Part shown: piece after piece, positions 1 to 12,600 of the stretch
Layout of the letters: the number at the start of each line of letters is the position of its first letter
Numbering within the stretch: position 1 is the stretch's first letter
Assembly (NCBI GenBank): GCA_963971285.1
Contig: OZ020265.1
Coordinates: 64,501 to 128,500, forward strand
Length of the DNA: 64,000 nt
Reading direction: 5' to 3'
Origin: Astropecten irregularis
Taxonomy: Eukaryota > Echinodermata > Asteroidea > Paxillosida > Astropectinidae
Translations under genes and position numbers: made by a program
Notes under the pieces: model-generated
What the model saw: the letters and a program-made list of their open reading frames with translations, nothing else
What the model was told of the DNA's origin: nothing
Database searches by the model: none

Positions 1-92
1 CCCAATGACCAGGGATAATAATTGATTTGTGCCATGAGTGTCATGCTTGGCGGATACCGGCGCATTATAAGTGTCCATTATTATTAAACATA
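1..92 (+). mobile_element. 3' part of the same SINE family
   Basis: CCCAATGACCAGGGATAATA and GGCGCATTATAAGTGTCC with an ATTATTATT tail match the ends of the copies at 14098 and 38335. The 5' part lies off the window. Confidence 0.7.
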
Positions 93-93
93 C

Positions 94-3000
94 CTGTAAT
101 GATAGGCTTAGAAGACTCTACTGTGACATTCCGAGTGATAGCCTGGCTAGCCAAATTGGCATGATTGATGGCTCTGACAGACAGGCTATATGTGACATCA
201 TCCTCTAGGTTCAGACCTGACCAATCAACTCGAGTCTCTGATGTAGATCCACAAGGTGACCAAGATGTCATGAATGAACTGGGTCCAATCAGACGACACT
301 AGATCAGGAAAATGTCAACAGCAAATAACTTCATTTCCTCTATGCACATGAAACCATTGTGGTCACAGAGATAGTTCTTTGCACAAACCATAGTGGCTAT
401 GTTCTGACGCAATATTCCAAAGACCAAAAAAAGGTCTACCCTTTGCGGTCACAGCGGGAGGTAAACATTTCATCACAAACCCCTTGGGTCCATACTACAC
501 AGGGTTAAAATGAAAACAGTCTATCTCTGGTGTTTAGAGGTCACTCGTGTTGCATAACTCTGAAACTAAACTTCCCTTAATTCACAAGTAGTGACATTAA
601 TCACCGATGAGTTATGCACACGCTCAAGGTCACTCTAACCTGGATGTGGTTGAGATAGACCGTTCAGATGTCTTAAGGCACATTTGTAGACCGGTCTACG
701 TAGTCTAGACCGTCTCTCCTCGGCGGTCTAAGTTTTTTAAGCACCAAAAAGAGTCAAATGAGACCGTTCAGACACAAGTAGGTAGACCCTTTGCAGTTTA
801 AACTGAAGATAGACCACTTTTAGTACTGTCTGAACGCCCCCATTATCTTCACAGCTGAGCATGATACACAATCCAGCAAAGTACATTGTACCTGATATTG
901 TTGTATTCCGTATGGATCCATAAATCCATCCCATGATCCTTTGAGAGTATGTCGCTGTGACTGGTAGTTACGTCGTGTTTCATACTGAGTTTCAGACACA
1001 GTAATTATATTCACAACAGCCGCTGATGACATAGGATGCTCTGTTACTATGGTAACACCATCTGATGATTTCCATGAGGATTGTTCTGCATTATTGTGGC
1101 ATTTGACTGTGACATATAACCTTTGACCTTCTACTATAGTCTGATTGAGACTAATGGTTGCCGTGGAAGTAGCATGTTGACTTGCTGAGTTTGGTATTAT
1201 GTCATCAAATCCTGGTTCAGATCCTGAATGAAACAACAAAATGTGCAGCTGAGTAAAGTGACTTTCACTCATATGAAGATTCTCTGATAGAATAATAACA
1301 ACAATAATCATATGGGAGGCTTATCATCCTCACTGGCAGCTGGGGTGCTGAATTGCAAAGGATGCAGCTACAACATGATCAAGTTGATGGCAGCATCCTT
1401 GGCTGTCAGCACACTTCAACCCATAATGATCATGGAGCACAGCCTCAGATCGAAAGTGTCGGATTTTTGTGGAGGGAGGAAAACCAGAGAACCCGGAGAA
1501 AAACCCTCGTAGCATAGGAGAGAACCAACGCACAACTCTACTCACATATGACACAAGCTGGGATCGAACCTGGGCCACATTGGTGTGAGGCGAGTGCCTA
1601 AAGCACTTGCCACCTATGCCCCTAAATGCTCATTTATTATGCACTGTCCACTCATATTGACGCTAGCTTGGCCGATTCCAGGGATCCCACCCCTTAACCA
1701 AGAAAAGAAAACTCTTCACGGGCCCCGGCCGGCGTCTGCGGGCTCGCTCGCTTTGCAGCTCGGACCGCCACGAAGACGGAGGGCTCCGTCATTCGGGTAC
1801 ATGAATATTGACCCGATACCATGCTCATAGAAAGAGCAACTTAAGTTCAGTAATAATGAGATGTCTTTACTTACCCACTGACCATTGACAGTATTCAACA
1901 CCACTCTCTGGGTCAGACGCTGACCAGCTGAAACTCAGAGAAGTATCATCTGAACTGAAGTCAATATCTATAGAAAGAAAAATAATCAGCAGTTTTTAGC
2001 TCAGTGTTTCTGAATATAGATGCAGCTGCAAGTTTGTCTAGGTACAGTACAGGATTGGTAACATACCCAAACAGAAATATTCACAGATTTACCTATAACT
2101 TTCAGTAAATGAAGATGGTGCTGGTAGAAACATACCGTTTACCCACCTGAAATGCTGTATTTATCAAAAAATTAGTAAAACAAAGACCAAAAACAGTTTT
2201 GATCTCGGGGTAAGATCAAACCATTCTTTATGTTTTATAAGAAAAATTGAGTCGGGTTTTCTCTATTTTCTCGTGACTCAGATGTCCAATTGAGCTCAAA
2301 TTTTCACAGGTTTATAATTTCATACATTATTGGATCAGACAAAGTGTGAGTGCTGTTCTGTGTGACCTTAACCAATCATGTATTATACCTTGAAATCTTT
2401 GAAAGACAAATTTGATTCTTTGCAAGAATATAAAGATTTCTGATTTTCAAATGTCTTACATACCATGTTGACTCCCACCATCGATGACGTAATGTATAAC
2501 AGGCGGTGTCAGATCTATCATGATGAGGTCAGAGGTTGCTATGGCAATAAGGTCAGCAGCATTTCTAGCTATGACAGTAACAATGACATGTGAGCCATGT
2601 GACATCTTGAGATCAGTGTTCATAGCAGTAGTCTGTAAACCAGTGGATGTAAAACTCTGTAACTGGGTACCTCCTGGGGTAGTGCCTGCAACAAATTCAA
2701 GATATAAAAATCCTCAGAGTTAGGAGGGCCTGGCATGTTTTTATCCTAGCAGGATCTTTCTCAAAGGCAGCTCAGAGTTAGGAGGGCCTGACATTTCGAT
2801 CCTCGGAGGATCTTTCTTAAAAGGTGCTCAGGTTAGGAGGGCCTGATGTTTCGATCCTAGCAGGATCTTTCTCAAAGGCTGCTCAGACTTTATAGGAGGG
2901 CCTGACATTTCAATCCTAGCAGGATCTTTCTCAAAGGCTGCTCAGAGTTAGGAGGGCCTGACGTTTCAATCCTAGCAGGATCTTTCTCAAAGGCTGCTCA

Positions 3001-3634
3001 GAGTTAGGAGGGCCTGACATGTTTCGATTCTAGCAGGATCTTTCTCAAAGGCTGCTCAGAGTTAGAAGGGTCTGATGTTTTGATCCTAGCAGGATCTTTA
3101 TTGAAGGTTAAATGACAAGAGGACAAGAACATGCAAGTAAAGATGCACATAATGGATGAGAAGATCAGAACAAAGGGGGATGGGGGTAGGTAAGTGTGGC
3201 CAGGGAAAGAAGGGGCAGGGGTGGGCAAGATCAAAGGTAGACAACAGCAAAGGCGTACTTAAGGTGAAAATCGTATTTAAGGTGATCAATCACCAATACT
3301 TTATCCACAGTTTCATTCAGAACACCTACAATTATATTCCTTGCCTACAGTGCAATGTATTATCACTTTAGTTACACTGTCAACAGATAAGTATCAGAGA
3401 AGTATTCATGTCATGTACAATATAGCATTAGGAATTGCACACTTAAATGTTTCTTCGGGACAATTAACAAGAAATTGACAATTACTTACCGATGGCCCAG
3501 CTGTAGTCCAGTATGGGACTCTCAGGATCAATGAAATACCAATCAGCCTGAATAGATGACCAGCTATGAATAAACTGAGTATGAATATCAACTGAACCTT
3601 CACCAGTGCTTGCTCCGATGGTAAGTTCCATTAC
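94..3634 (-). CDS. Exons 50-54: DTTPP modules, last visible exons
   Basis: Exons 3490-3634, 2464-2685, 1875-1967, 892-1223 and 94-298 (residues about 3019-3350). Exon 50: HSWSSIQADWYFIDPESPIL then DYSWAIG. Exon 51: GTTPGGTQLQSFTSTG, VIVTVIARNAADLIAIATSD, LIMIDLTPPVIHYVIDGG. Exon 52: LSFSWSASDPESGVEYCQWS. Exon 53: LYVTVKCHNNAEQSSWKSSD, GSWDGFMDPYGIQQYQ. Exon 54: YSLSVRAINHANLASQAITR. Exon 54 ends in phase 1 with a GTATGT donor, so at least one more exon lies beyond the left edge. Its acceptor is taken at CTGATCTAG|TGT, the only in-phase one. Confidence 0.85.
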
Positions 3635-6600
3635 CTGTTACAAGAAATATGACAGCACATCAGATAATAAGGCTGTGACACAAATATCTGGCTGCGGCTG
3701 CAAATTACACATGCACCTATGGCAGCCACTAGCCAGTGACTGCAGCCGTTTCCATAGACTTGTGTGTTATTTGCTGTCGCAGCCAGAGATTTGGGACATG
3801 CAGCCAAAGAACCAAATACCAATGGAATAGGGCAATGCAGACATGAATCAGACAAGAGTATACACTTCAGTATCTTAGCACTGGTGTTTAGAATGCCAGT
3901 CATTATTCCAATATGAGGATCAAGCAAGGAATGGATAGGCATCAGAAAAACAGACGACAAAGCTCATATGTCTTAGTTCACACACTCCATATATATCAAG
4001 CACTTTAATAACATCAGGTGAAACTGCTCGGAGTTAGGAGGGCCTGGCGTTTCAATCCTAGCAGGATCTTTCTCAGAGGCTGCTCAGCGTTAGGAGGGCC
4101 TGACGTTTCGATCCTAGCAGGATCTTTCTCAAATGCTGCTCAGAGTTAGGAGGGTCTGACGTTTTGATCCTAGCAAGATCTTTCTCAGAGGCTGCTCAGA
4201 TGGTCTGACATTTCGATCCTAGCAGGATCTTTCTCAAAGGCTGCTCAAAGTTAGGATGGTCTGACGTTTTGATCCTAGCAAGATCTTTCTGGAAGGCTGC
4301 TCAGAGTTAGGATGGTCTGACGTTTCGATCCTAGCAGGATAAAAAAAGGCTAAATGACAAGAGGACAAGAATATACAAACAAAGATGCGCATCCATTTAT
4401 TTATCTTTACTTGCATGTTCTTGTCCTCTTGTTATTTAGCCTTCGATAAAGATCTTACTAGGATCGAAAAGCGTATCAGGCCCTCCTTACTCCAAGCATT
4501 TTATATATTTCAGGTCATTTGTGGCTGATGAGCAGTTTGCAGAAGTTCATTACTTGTATTGATCATGTGAAACTGAATTTTATTTTGATTACCTGAATAT
4601 AATCCAACAGGATTCCGTTTGTTTCACCAACTGATGAGATAACTAAGGTAGAGATATCTCCAGTAGCAGTGAAGTAAAATCTGTGCTCCTGCCACTTAAT
4701 GGACGTCAGATCCTGCTCTGAATGACCATGAGTTGGTTGGTCATACAAACGATAGACACGATTCAATCCCGGGGCTTGAATGCGACCTTCCTGGTTCAGT
4801 AACGGATTATGAGAAGATACAACATGACTTGCAAAGAAGACAATCAGGTAATGACTTCCTGGTGTCGTGTTGAAGGTCTGTGAAATAGAACCATGAAGAG
4901 ATAGATAGGAATATCCATCCTTAGCAATCTTCTTCCCAGATGTCATCAAGGAGAATTGGCTGTTAGCCGACACATTCCATCCAACTGGTTCATGACTGGG
5001 TGTATCATCTCCTACAGCCCAAGTATCTGTTGCTGATGGTACATCAGACCTCAAGCTGATGACGGTGGGATCACTCTCTGTGATCTTGTCTGTGGAGTCT
5101 GTCTGAGGTGAGACCAAGCTTCCATCCTCAGTAGATGTCTCTACCATATCTGAAATGTGCAACATGACAACATTATTGCATACAACTGCTGCTCTAGTAT
5201 AAATCCCAAACAACAATACACAATGAGTTGTTGCAATTTCATGTAACTACGGTCACACCCCAGAGCAAACTGGCTGGACATCATCTGCAAATTCAACAGT
5301 AAGAAACACGATTCAAATACTGTACCTATTGACTTATAAACCCTGCAATTTTCACAAAGTATCCTCTAACCAAGATACTATTCACATGTCTCAGTTTGAA
5401 TTCTACAACAATTCTAAAACAAGAAAGATTTGAGGCTTTGCATTGTGACAATTGGTATATGGATCAGTTTGTGGATACACTATGTAAGAATCGTTCGTAC
5501 TTTCGCACTTCTAGTTCGTTCTCACATCTCGTAAGGTCTCAACGTTTCGACTAGAGCACTTCTGGTCTGCTGGTGATGACTAGAGCAGGCTAGTCGAAAC
5601 GTTGAGACCTTACGAGAAGTGTGAACGAAATAGAATTACTAACGATTCTTAAATAGTGTTTCTGCAAACCAATCCACAATCCTGAAACAGACAAATAATA
5701 TACATTTCTCACCTGTGGGGTTCGGTTCTTCCAGTTCTTCAAACGATGGATTGAGAATCAAGTTATGACCACGATGGATGTGTTCCTGTGGCTCAGGAGG
5801 AGTTGTATCTACTATAACTCCATCTGATGAGACTGATTCTGACTGACGTCCAGATGCATCAAATGCTGACACCTTGGAGTAATACTTCATACCTGAGGAG
5901 AAATCATAGATCAAGACTGAATTGATCAGGGATATTTGTTGTTCGTCCTTCGTGGTCACAAGATGACCATGACATCTAGTTAAATTAACTGATTGACGGT
6001 GTGTCCGGAGGTGACTGAAGAGACCAATCCGGTGAGGAAGCCTCTCCCACAGGTGGGGCAGAAGTGAACATTAGGGCCGTGTCATGGGGTCATTCGTACA
6101 TACGTGGAGGCAACAAAGTATGCTGCATACAGCAGGAAAATTCTGGTAGCACAAAAGACATTTCTCTTATAGTATCTTACGATTCTCAAGATTGCCTAGA
6201 AGCGATTGTCTATTCATTTGTCATAGGCTTAAGACTACCCTATAAATATTCAGGGGTCAATTTCATCAAACTCATCGTAACTTACTATCAATTGTAGGAC
6301 TTGTGATGCATTGGAACATTACGTAGGATAAGTAGGATACGATGGGTTATCCTTCGTAACTCAAGTTACCATCGATCGCAGGGCTTCATGAAATCGACCC
6401 CTGGCACACTATCAACTACAGTGCTTAGCCGAAATACTACCAATAGATGATATCTAGTATGTATGCATTACCATACTGCAGGCAATGTATACTTAGCACC
6501 TGAGTATCTCTGGGGGTTTATGAAATAGAGGCTGAGGCTCTGGCTCAGGCTCCATTTCTTGAATCCATTCTAAAGTAACAGGTATCAAAATAGAGGCTTT

Positions 6601-9600
6601 TGGCTGCAGTTTGGAAGTAGATTCTATGGTTTGAAAAGGAAAACAGAGCTTCAGCTTCAATGAAAAACCACAATCTATATTTGTTTTATATGGATGACAG
6701 AGCCTGATGCCTGAGCCTGAGCCTGATGAGCCTGAGCCTGAGCCTCTGTTTCATAAATGCCCTATGACTCATTTAGCAGGTTTTAGCATTTTGCTTTTGA
6801 GAAACAGGGGCCAATTTCACTACGCTACTTAGCACAAAGATTTGCTTAGCACAAAAATGTCTTTCCCAATAAAACAAACCACCGTTAAAAATTCATTTGA
6901 TATCCACGGTCAGTGAACAACAGCCAAAGAACAATCACAAGCGATAGACAACACATGGAAATTTGGTTGTAACCCTGTTTTTATTAAGACACAAATGTCA
7001 TGCTTAGCAAATTTTTGTGCTTAGCAGCGCCATGAAATTGGCCCCAGGATTATGTAGATATTACTATGTACCTTGTGTAAGTGGTAGCTCTGGAGTCTGA
7101 GTGGCAGATACTTGAATACCAACATCCATACAGGAGATCATGCTATCATCTCTAGGATCATTACTCTGATAAATACACCACTCATAATGATCAATATATG
7201 AATCTACATCTACAAAGCCATGCCAAGATGCTGACATCACTGCGCTGGAATTCTGATATTCAACGTCATAAAGATCTGTAAGACAAGATAAAAAATAACA
7301 ATATCTGTGACTTCCGTTGAATTATTTCTGAAATTGACATTGCATATTCTTTTCAAGTTCTGAATTATTCAACACTTAAGCAGAAGGTCATGGGTTCGAA
7401 TCCCACCTAAGCCAGCGCATGATTTGTTCATGTGCACTCAACAAGCACTGGGTAAAATAAGGTAGGTTTGCAGTGACACCATATAATCTCTTCTGTGAGA
7501 ATGTGTGGTTCTGAGAAGAACCGGTGGTATTATCTCAACGTTCCGAGCAGTGTGCTCTGTTCGTCCTAAGTCACTCTCCTGAGGACGAACAGAGCACACT
7601 GTTCGTAGCATTGAGATAATACCTCCGGTTCTTCTCAGAACCACACACTCTCACAGAAGAGATTACATGGTATCACTTCAAACCTACCTTCTTTTAAAGG
7701 GATTACATACGTTTGGTAATTTGAGCCTACGGTTTGTTTCAAACCAATATAATTGTATATATATACCATAAAACTAACCTGTGAAAGTTTCAATTCAAAA
7801 GGTGGTAGCGTTTTTGAGATTTTGGGGACAAACTAGAGCGGTTATTTCACGCCAGAGAACAGTTAGTCAATAGCTGAGAAGCGTTACGGCCATAACGCTT
7901 CTCAGATTCATAATTTTTGGAGATAAAAAGTGACATATTTTTCTATAACCGCGGTACTTCGAATTGAACGTTTCTCAATATGCATTATACTATCCAAAGC
8001 AGCTGTACTTCTCACCAAGTAAGTTTTTATTGCCATAAATTTTCAGAGTCATTACCAAACGTATGCAATGCCTTTAATACTTCCACCATGCTTAGCTTCA
8101 TGTCTTATTTAAGCACTGAGTATGCAGTGCTCATCCACGTCGGTGAAGGGCAAGCCTAATTTGCATATTATCTATTTCCCGACCAAATTCATTAATATTC
8201 ATGACTTAAAATCTTGTTTCAAATCTTACTGAGCTCAAATCCTAAGCAGATGATGTGATTACTAAAGAGGGATGTTTACTGTTAGAAACAATAGTAAAAA
8301 GAGAACTGGGGTGCGTTCCACGCCAGCTAACTACGCACACGCCACACAATGTGCGCCATCGTTTTTAAACAGGAACGCACTGTTCGCCAAACACGCACAC
8401 AACGTTCGCCTTACATAGCTAACGGTGTAGAGGAGGTGTTTGCTGAAGTTGGCTAAGAACATTAAATGAAAGATGCACGCAATACCAAACACACGTTCGC
8501 CATTTGTTGTTTGTGTGTTCCACTTCAGAATCCAAGCGTAACGCAAACGGCGCGAACATGTTAATGTATGTTCGCGCAAACGGAACGCACCCCTACATAA
8601 CAAGATTATATTACTACATACCTTTCCCATCAAATACAAGACCGATGTTTGGAGGATCAATGTCCACTATAAAGCCATCACTGCTTGTGACTGTATGAAG
8701 ACCAGCTTTATTGAATGCTCGTACATTACTAAAGTAACGATGTCCTATCTTGAGTCGTAGTCCATCAAAATACGTGCTGGAATCACTGGCAGGGAAAGTG
8801 TGCTCAGCAAACAGACGAACATCTTCACCTATGGAAAACAAAATGAAAATATTTGCCTTGAAACTACAATTGAGGAATACCACTAAAAGGAATTAATATG
8901 GTATAAGGGGTGGATTTCACCAAACTCATTGTAACTTACTATCAATCGTATAGGATTTCTGATGCATTACAACCCTACGTGGGATACGATAGGTTATAAT
9001 TCATAACTCGAGTTACAATTGATCGTAGGGCTTTGTGAAATCGACATCTGGGCCACAGATATGCATAACAGAAGCATTGAACATGAGCAAACAAAGTAAA
9101 CAATATCTACGATCGTGACCATTTGAAATAGAAGTCTACTTGCTTGTAGTTGCAGCTATTATTTACTAACCTCCTGGGTAGGTGCTTAGAGAGACGTGAT
9201 AGTGAGTGATATTACTATCCAGAAATACTCCATGCCATGAGATGTATACAATGCTAGGATCTGTCAGATAATCAGTATCATCACTGGAGTCAGCCCTCTT
9301 CAGATCCTTGATCTAAAGATAATCAGATTAACAATAATAAGATCACAGATTATCCCATGATGTTCATGGATTAGCAGCACCTATTATACAGGTGCTACAC
9401 CTGTTCATCATTCTATGTACATTTATTATAGTATTATCATTGTTGGGTTTATACACAGGAGGGTAAAGGGGGGGTGGTTATTTGTGAGGAGTTTCAATGG
9501 GAGACTTTGGAGAACCGGTCTTCTAGTCAACAGCGGATGTATGCACAAAACAATGCGCACATGCTCACAATTGCGTACACGGGCACTGTTGACTTAAAGA

Positions 9601-12600
9601 CCGGTTCTCCAAAGTCTCCTATTTGATTCAAAAGCAAAAATAGGAAGAATTTTGCAACAGCAAATTTGCAACTGTGCTCAAAATTCCAGAGGGAACCAAG
9701 ATGAGGAAAGAGGTCCTATAAGTTGGAGGGGACACACACCTTCACCCCTTGTACTGCATTATACATTAAGACTTGACTATGTTCAGCTACATGTATGTTA
9801 CCTTGGTGCCTCGGGTTGTTATGATTCTTGGCGGTGTTACATCTGGGATAATTCCATCTGATCTGAATACAGCATATGTCTCAGTATCATACCATGCACG
9901 GATGAATATGTGATATCTTACTCCACTTGTCAGCTTCTTATCTGAGAACAAGTGAATAAAAGTATATTAACGATAACTAAGATTGTATCAAATGGTTGAA
10001 ATAGGAAAGACTGACAGTAAGACAGATTGGCATACTGTATCATGAGATTTATCAAGTTTCCGCTCTGCGATCGAGAACATTTAGACATACAACTCTCAAC
10101 TCAATCGGACCTTGGGTTTGTTCATAATTGATGCGTGTAGTTTACCTCTTTAAGGCATTGTAACATGACACCTGATGACGTCATGATGAGATAAATATTC
10201 AGCACACATCTCCAACATAGGGACTTGTTAGGGCCTGTTTAAAAGTGACAAAAGTTGCACAGAGAATACTCCTGTGCAAAGTCTATGGGATTTTGAAGGA
10301 GAAGAAGAGGAAGCAGAAGAAAAAAAATCAAAACAAAATCGATACCTTTCCGTTGCACACGAAAAGCCAATTATTATCTAAAATGACTAGTAGTCTGCAG
10401 GTTTATTGCAATATAAGTAACTAGTTGTATACCTTCATCCAGCAAAATGACAGTGTGATGATCTTGTCCGACATCATACCATATCCTCTCAGTAACTGGA
10501 TCAAAGACGCCTGATGGTTCAATATCTGATGAGGAGTCATCACCAATACTCCATTCATACCTTAGCAAGAATCAACACAGGCAATTAATGGGTAACAGGT
10601 GGATTCATATGTGACAGGTGGAAAGTCAATCAATTATGCAGCCAATAATATCAGAGTATTTACCAACTGATACTTGTAATAGCAGGAAGAAGCCTTTATG
10701 TAATGAGTACAATGAATGCACCTGTTATTTCATGGATATTTGAAACTCACCATTTAATATCAAGACCCTTCTGCTCAATGACTCGCCATGCTGCTGCCAA
10801 CATGTACCGTGTGGGTGTATCATCAATATCAATTACTGTATTGATATCGTGAAATGTCAAGTCCAAAGTGTCCAGTACTTCTATTTCAGAGTTAGGATTG
10901 CCTGAAAAATAATGAGAAATAACAAAAGCAATATAAATGGAACAAATCACAACATGATAACTATGTTTGCTTGAATGTCTGCTCAATCACATGGCACTCA
11001 CATGATTACAGTGGCCTGGTGCACATGTTTGGTTAATAAGGGCGCATGACAGTCACATGTACTTACCTATAATTATATGATTACAGTGGCCTAGTGCACA
11101 TGTTTGGTTTATAATGGCACATGACAGTCACATGTACTTACCTGTAATTATATGATTACAGTGGCAAAGTGCACATGATTGGTCAATAAGGGCACATGAC
11201 AGTCACATGTACGTACCTGTAATTATATGATTACAGTGGCCTGGTGCACATGATTGGTCGATAGGAGCACATGCGCAATGGCCCTCGCATGTTGCAGATG
11301 AGCAGCGTCTCAGCAGGACAAGAGCGCCCTCATAAGGTGATGTGGGAGAGGTTTCAAATGTGGAATGATGACGACCACTTGATATTCCAACCTGAGACAA
11401 ATCAAATGATAAAAATCACAGAATTTTAAGTGAATGACTTTAGTCTGACACTTCAGACACTTTGGTCTGTTAACCTTTCTATGACTTCATATAATCTACA
11501 AGGAAAAGTCACTGGATGGAGGTTGCTGGTTCGAATCTCGCTCCAGTCAATTTTTCTTTATTCACTTTCAATGACTTAATCCAGTCAGTTTCCCTTGTGG
11601 TTTATTTGATGATTTCACTTGAAGTATGGTCAAAGGCAAAAGCAAGATTTGGCAAAAGGGGAGTTATTTAATTACAGGAGATCAGCAGCAAAGACCTGGC
11701 CAATTTCAAAGAGCTGCTTAAGCAAGAAAATTTGCCATAAGCACGAAAAACCTTGGTAGATAAAATCAGTATGCTGGCCAAAACTCCTTGTGAATGTTAT
11801 ACTCAGCAAACAATGGCCCAATACAAGTCAAAAGCAGTAAATATCACATGGAAATTTGGCTAGTAATCCTGTTTGATCAAGGAAAACTTTTCATGCTTAA
11901 GCAAATTTTGTGCTTAAGCAGCTCTATGAAATTGGCCCGTTACTTACTCCATTCACAGCCCAGATAGACACAAAGATATAGAGGTGGGCCGAGTCTGTTA
12001 TACTGCCCTCTAGTGGTACGATAGCTGTCTGTACAATGCCCTCATCAAGCACTATACTATCGTTATCATGGGTGATCCGGACTGGTCCACTCTATAAAGG
12101 GGAATCAAGACACAAACAAAAACATGAATCACTGGCAAATATTCTGACATAAAGCATGAAATAAAGTCTTTTCAGCTAAGATTTTCAAACAGACGAGAAG
12201 TTAGTAGGTGCGTTCAAGTAGGTCACCTAGGTTGCTCCGAGTCAGCCCCCATACTGTTGGATAAGGTCTGACGTCATTCTCAGAGTTCACCCAGGGCAGC
12301 CACCAGTGACCCTGCTCGTGAGCAGAGTCAGTGGTGGGAAACACGTCACACAAATTCAAGATGGCGGATTCAAGATAAGCGCTTGATTAGCCCGGCTGTG
12401 GGGGCTGATTCGGGTGACTTGACCCGTATTGACCGAGGGAAGCTACTCGAACACTCTTACTGAGAGTGGCAAACAGCCAGATGAAATGAAAGGGTTGTCT
12501 GTGTGTTGCTTCTTAGATTATATAAGATATTAAGTTCAAGCAAATGACACACAATTGGACAGAGATTAACAACCAAAAATAACTTCATAACAACAAGATA

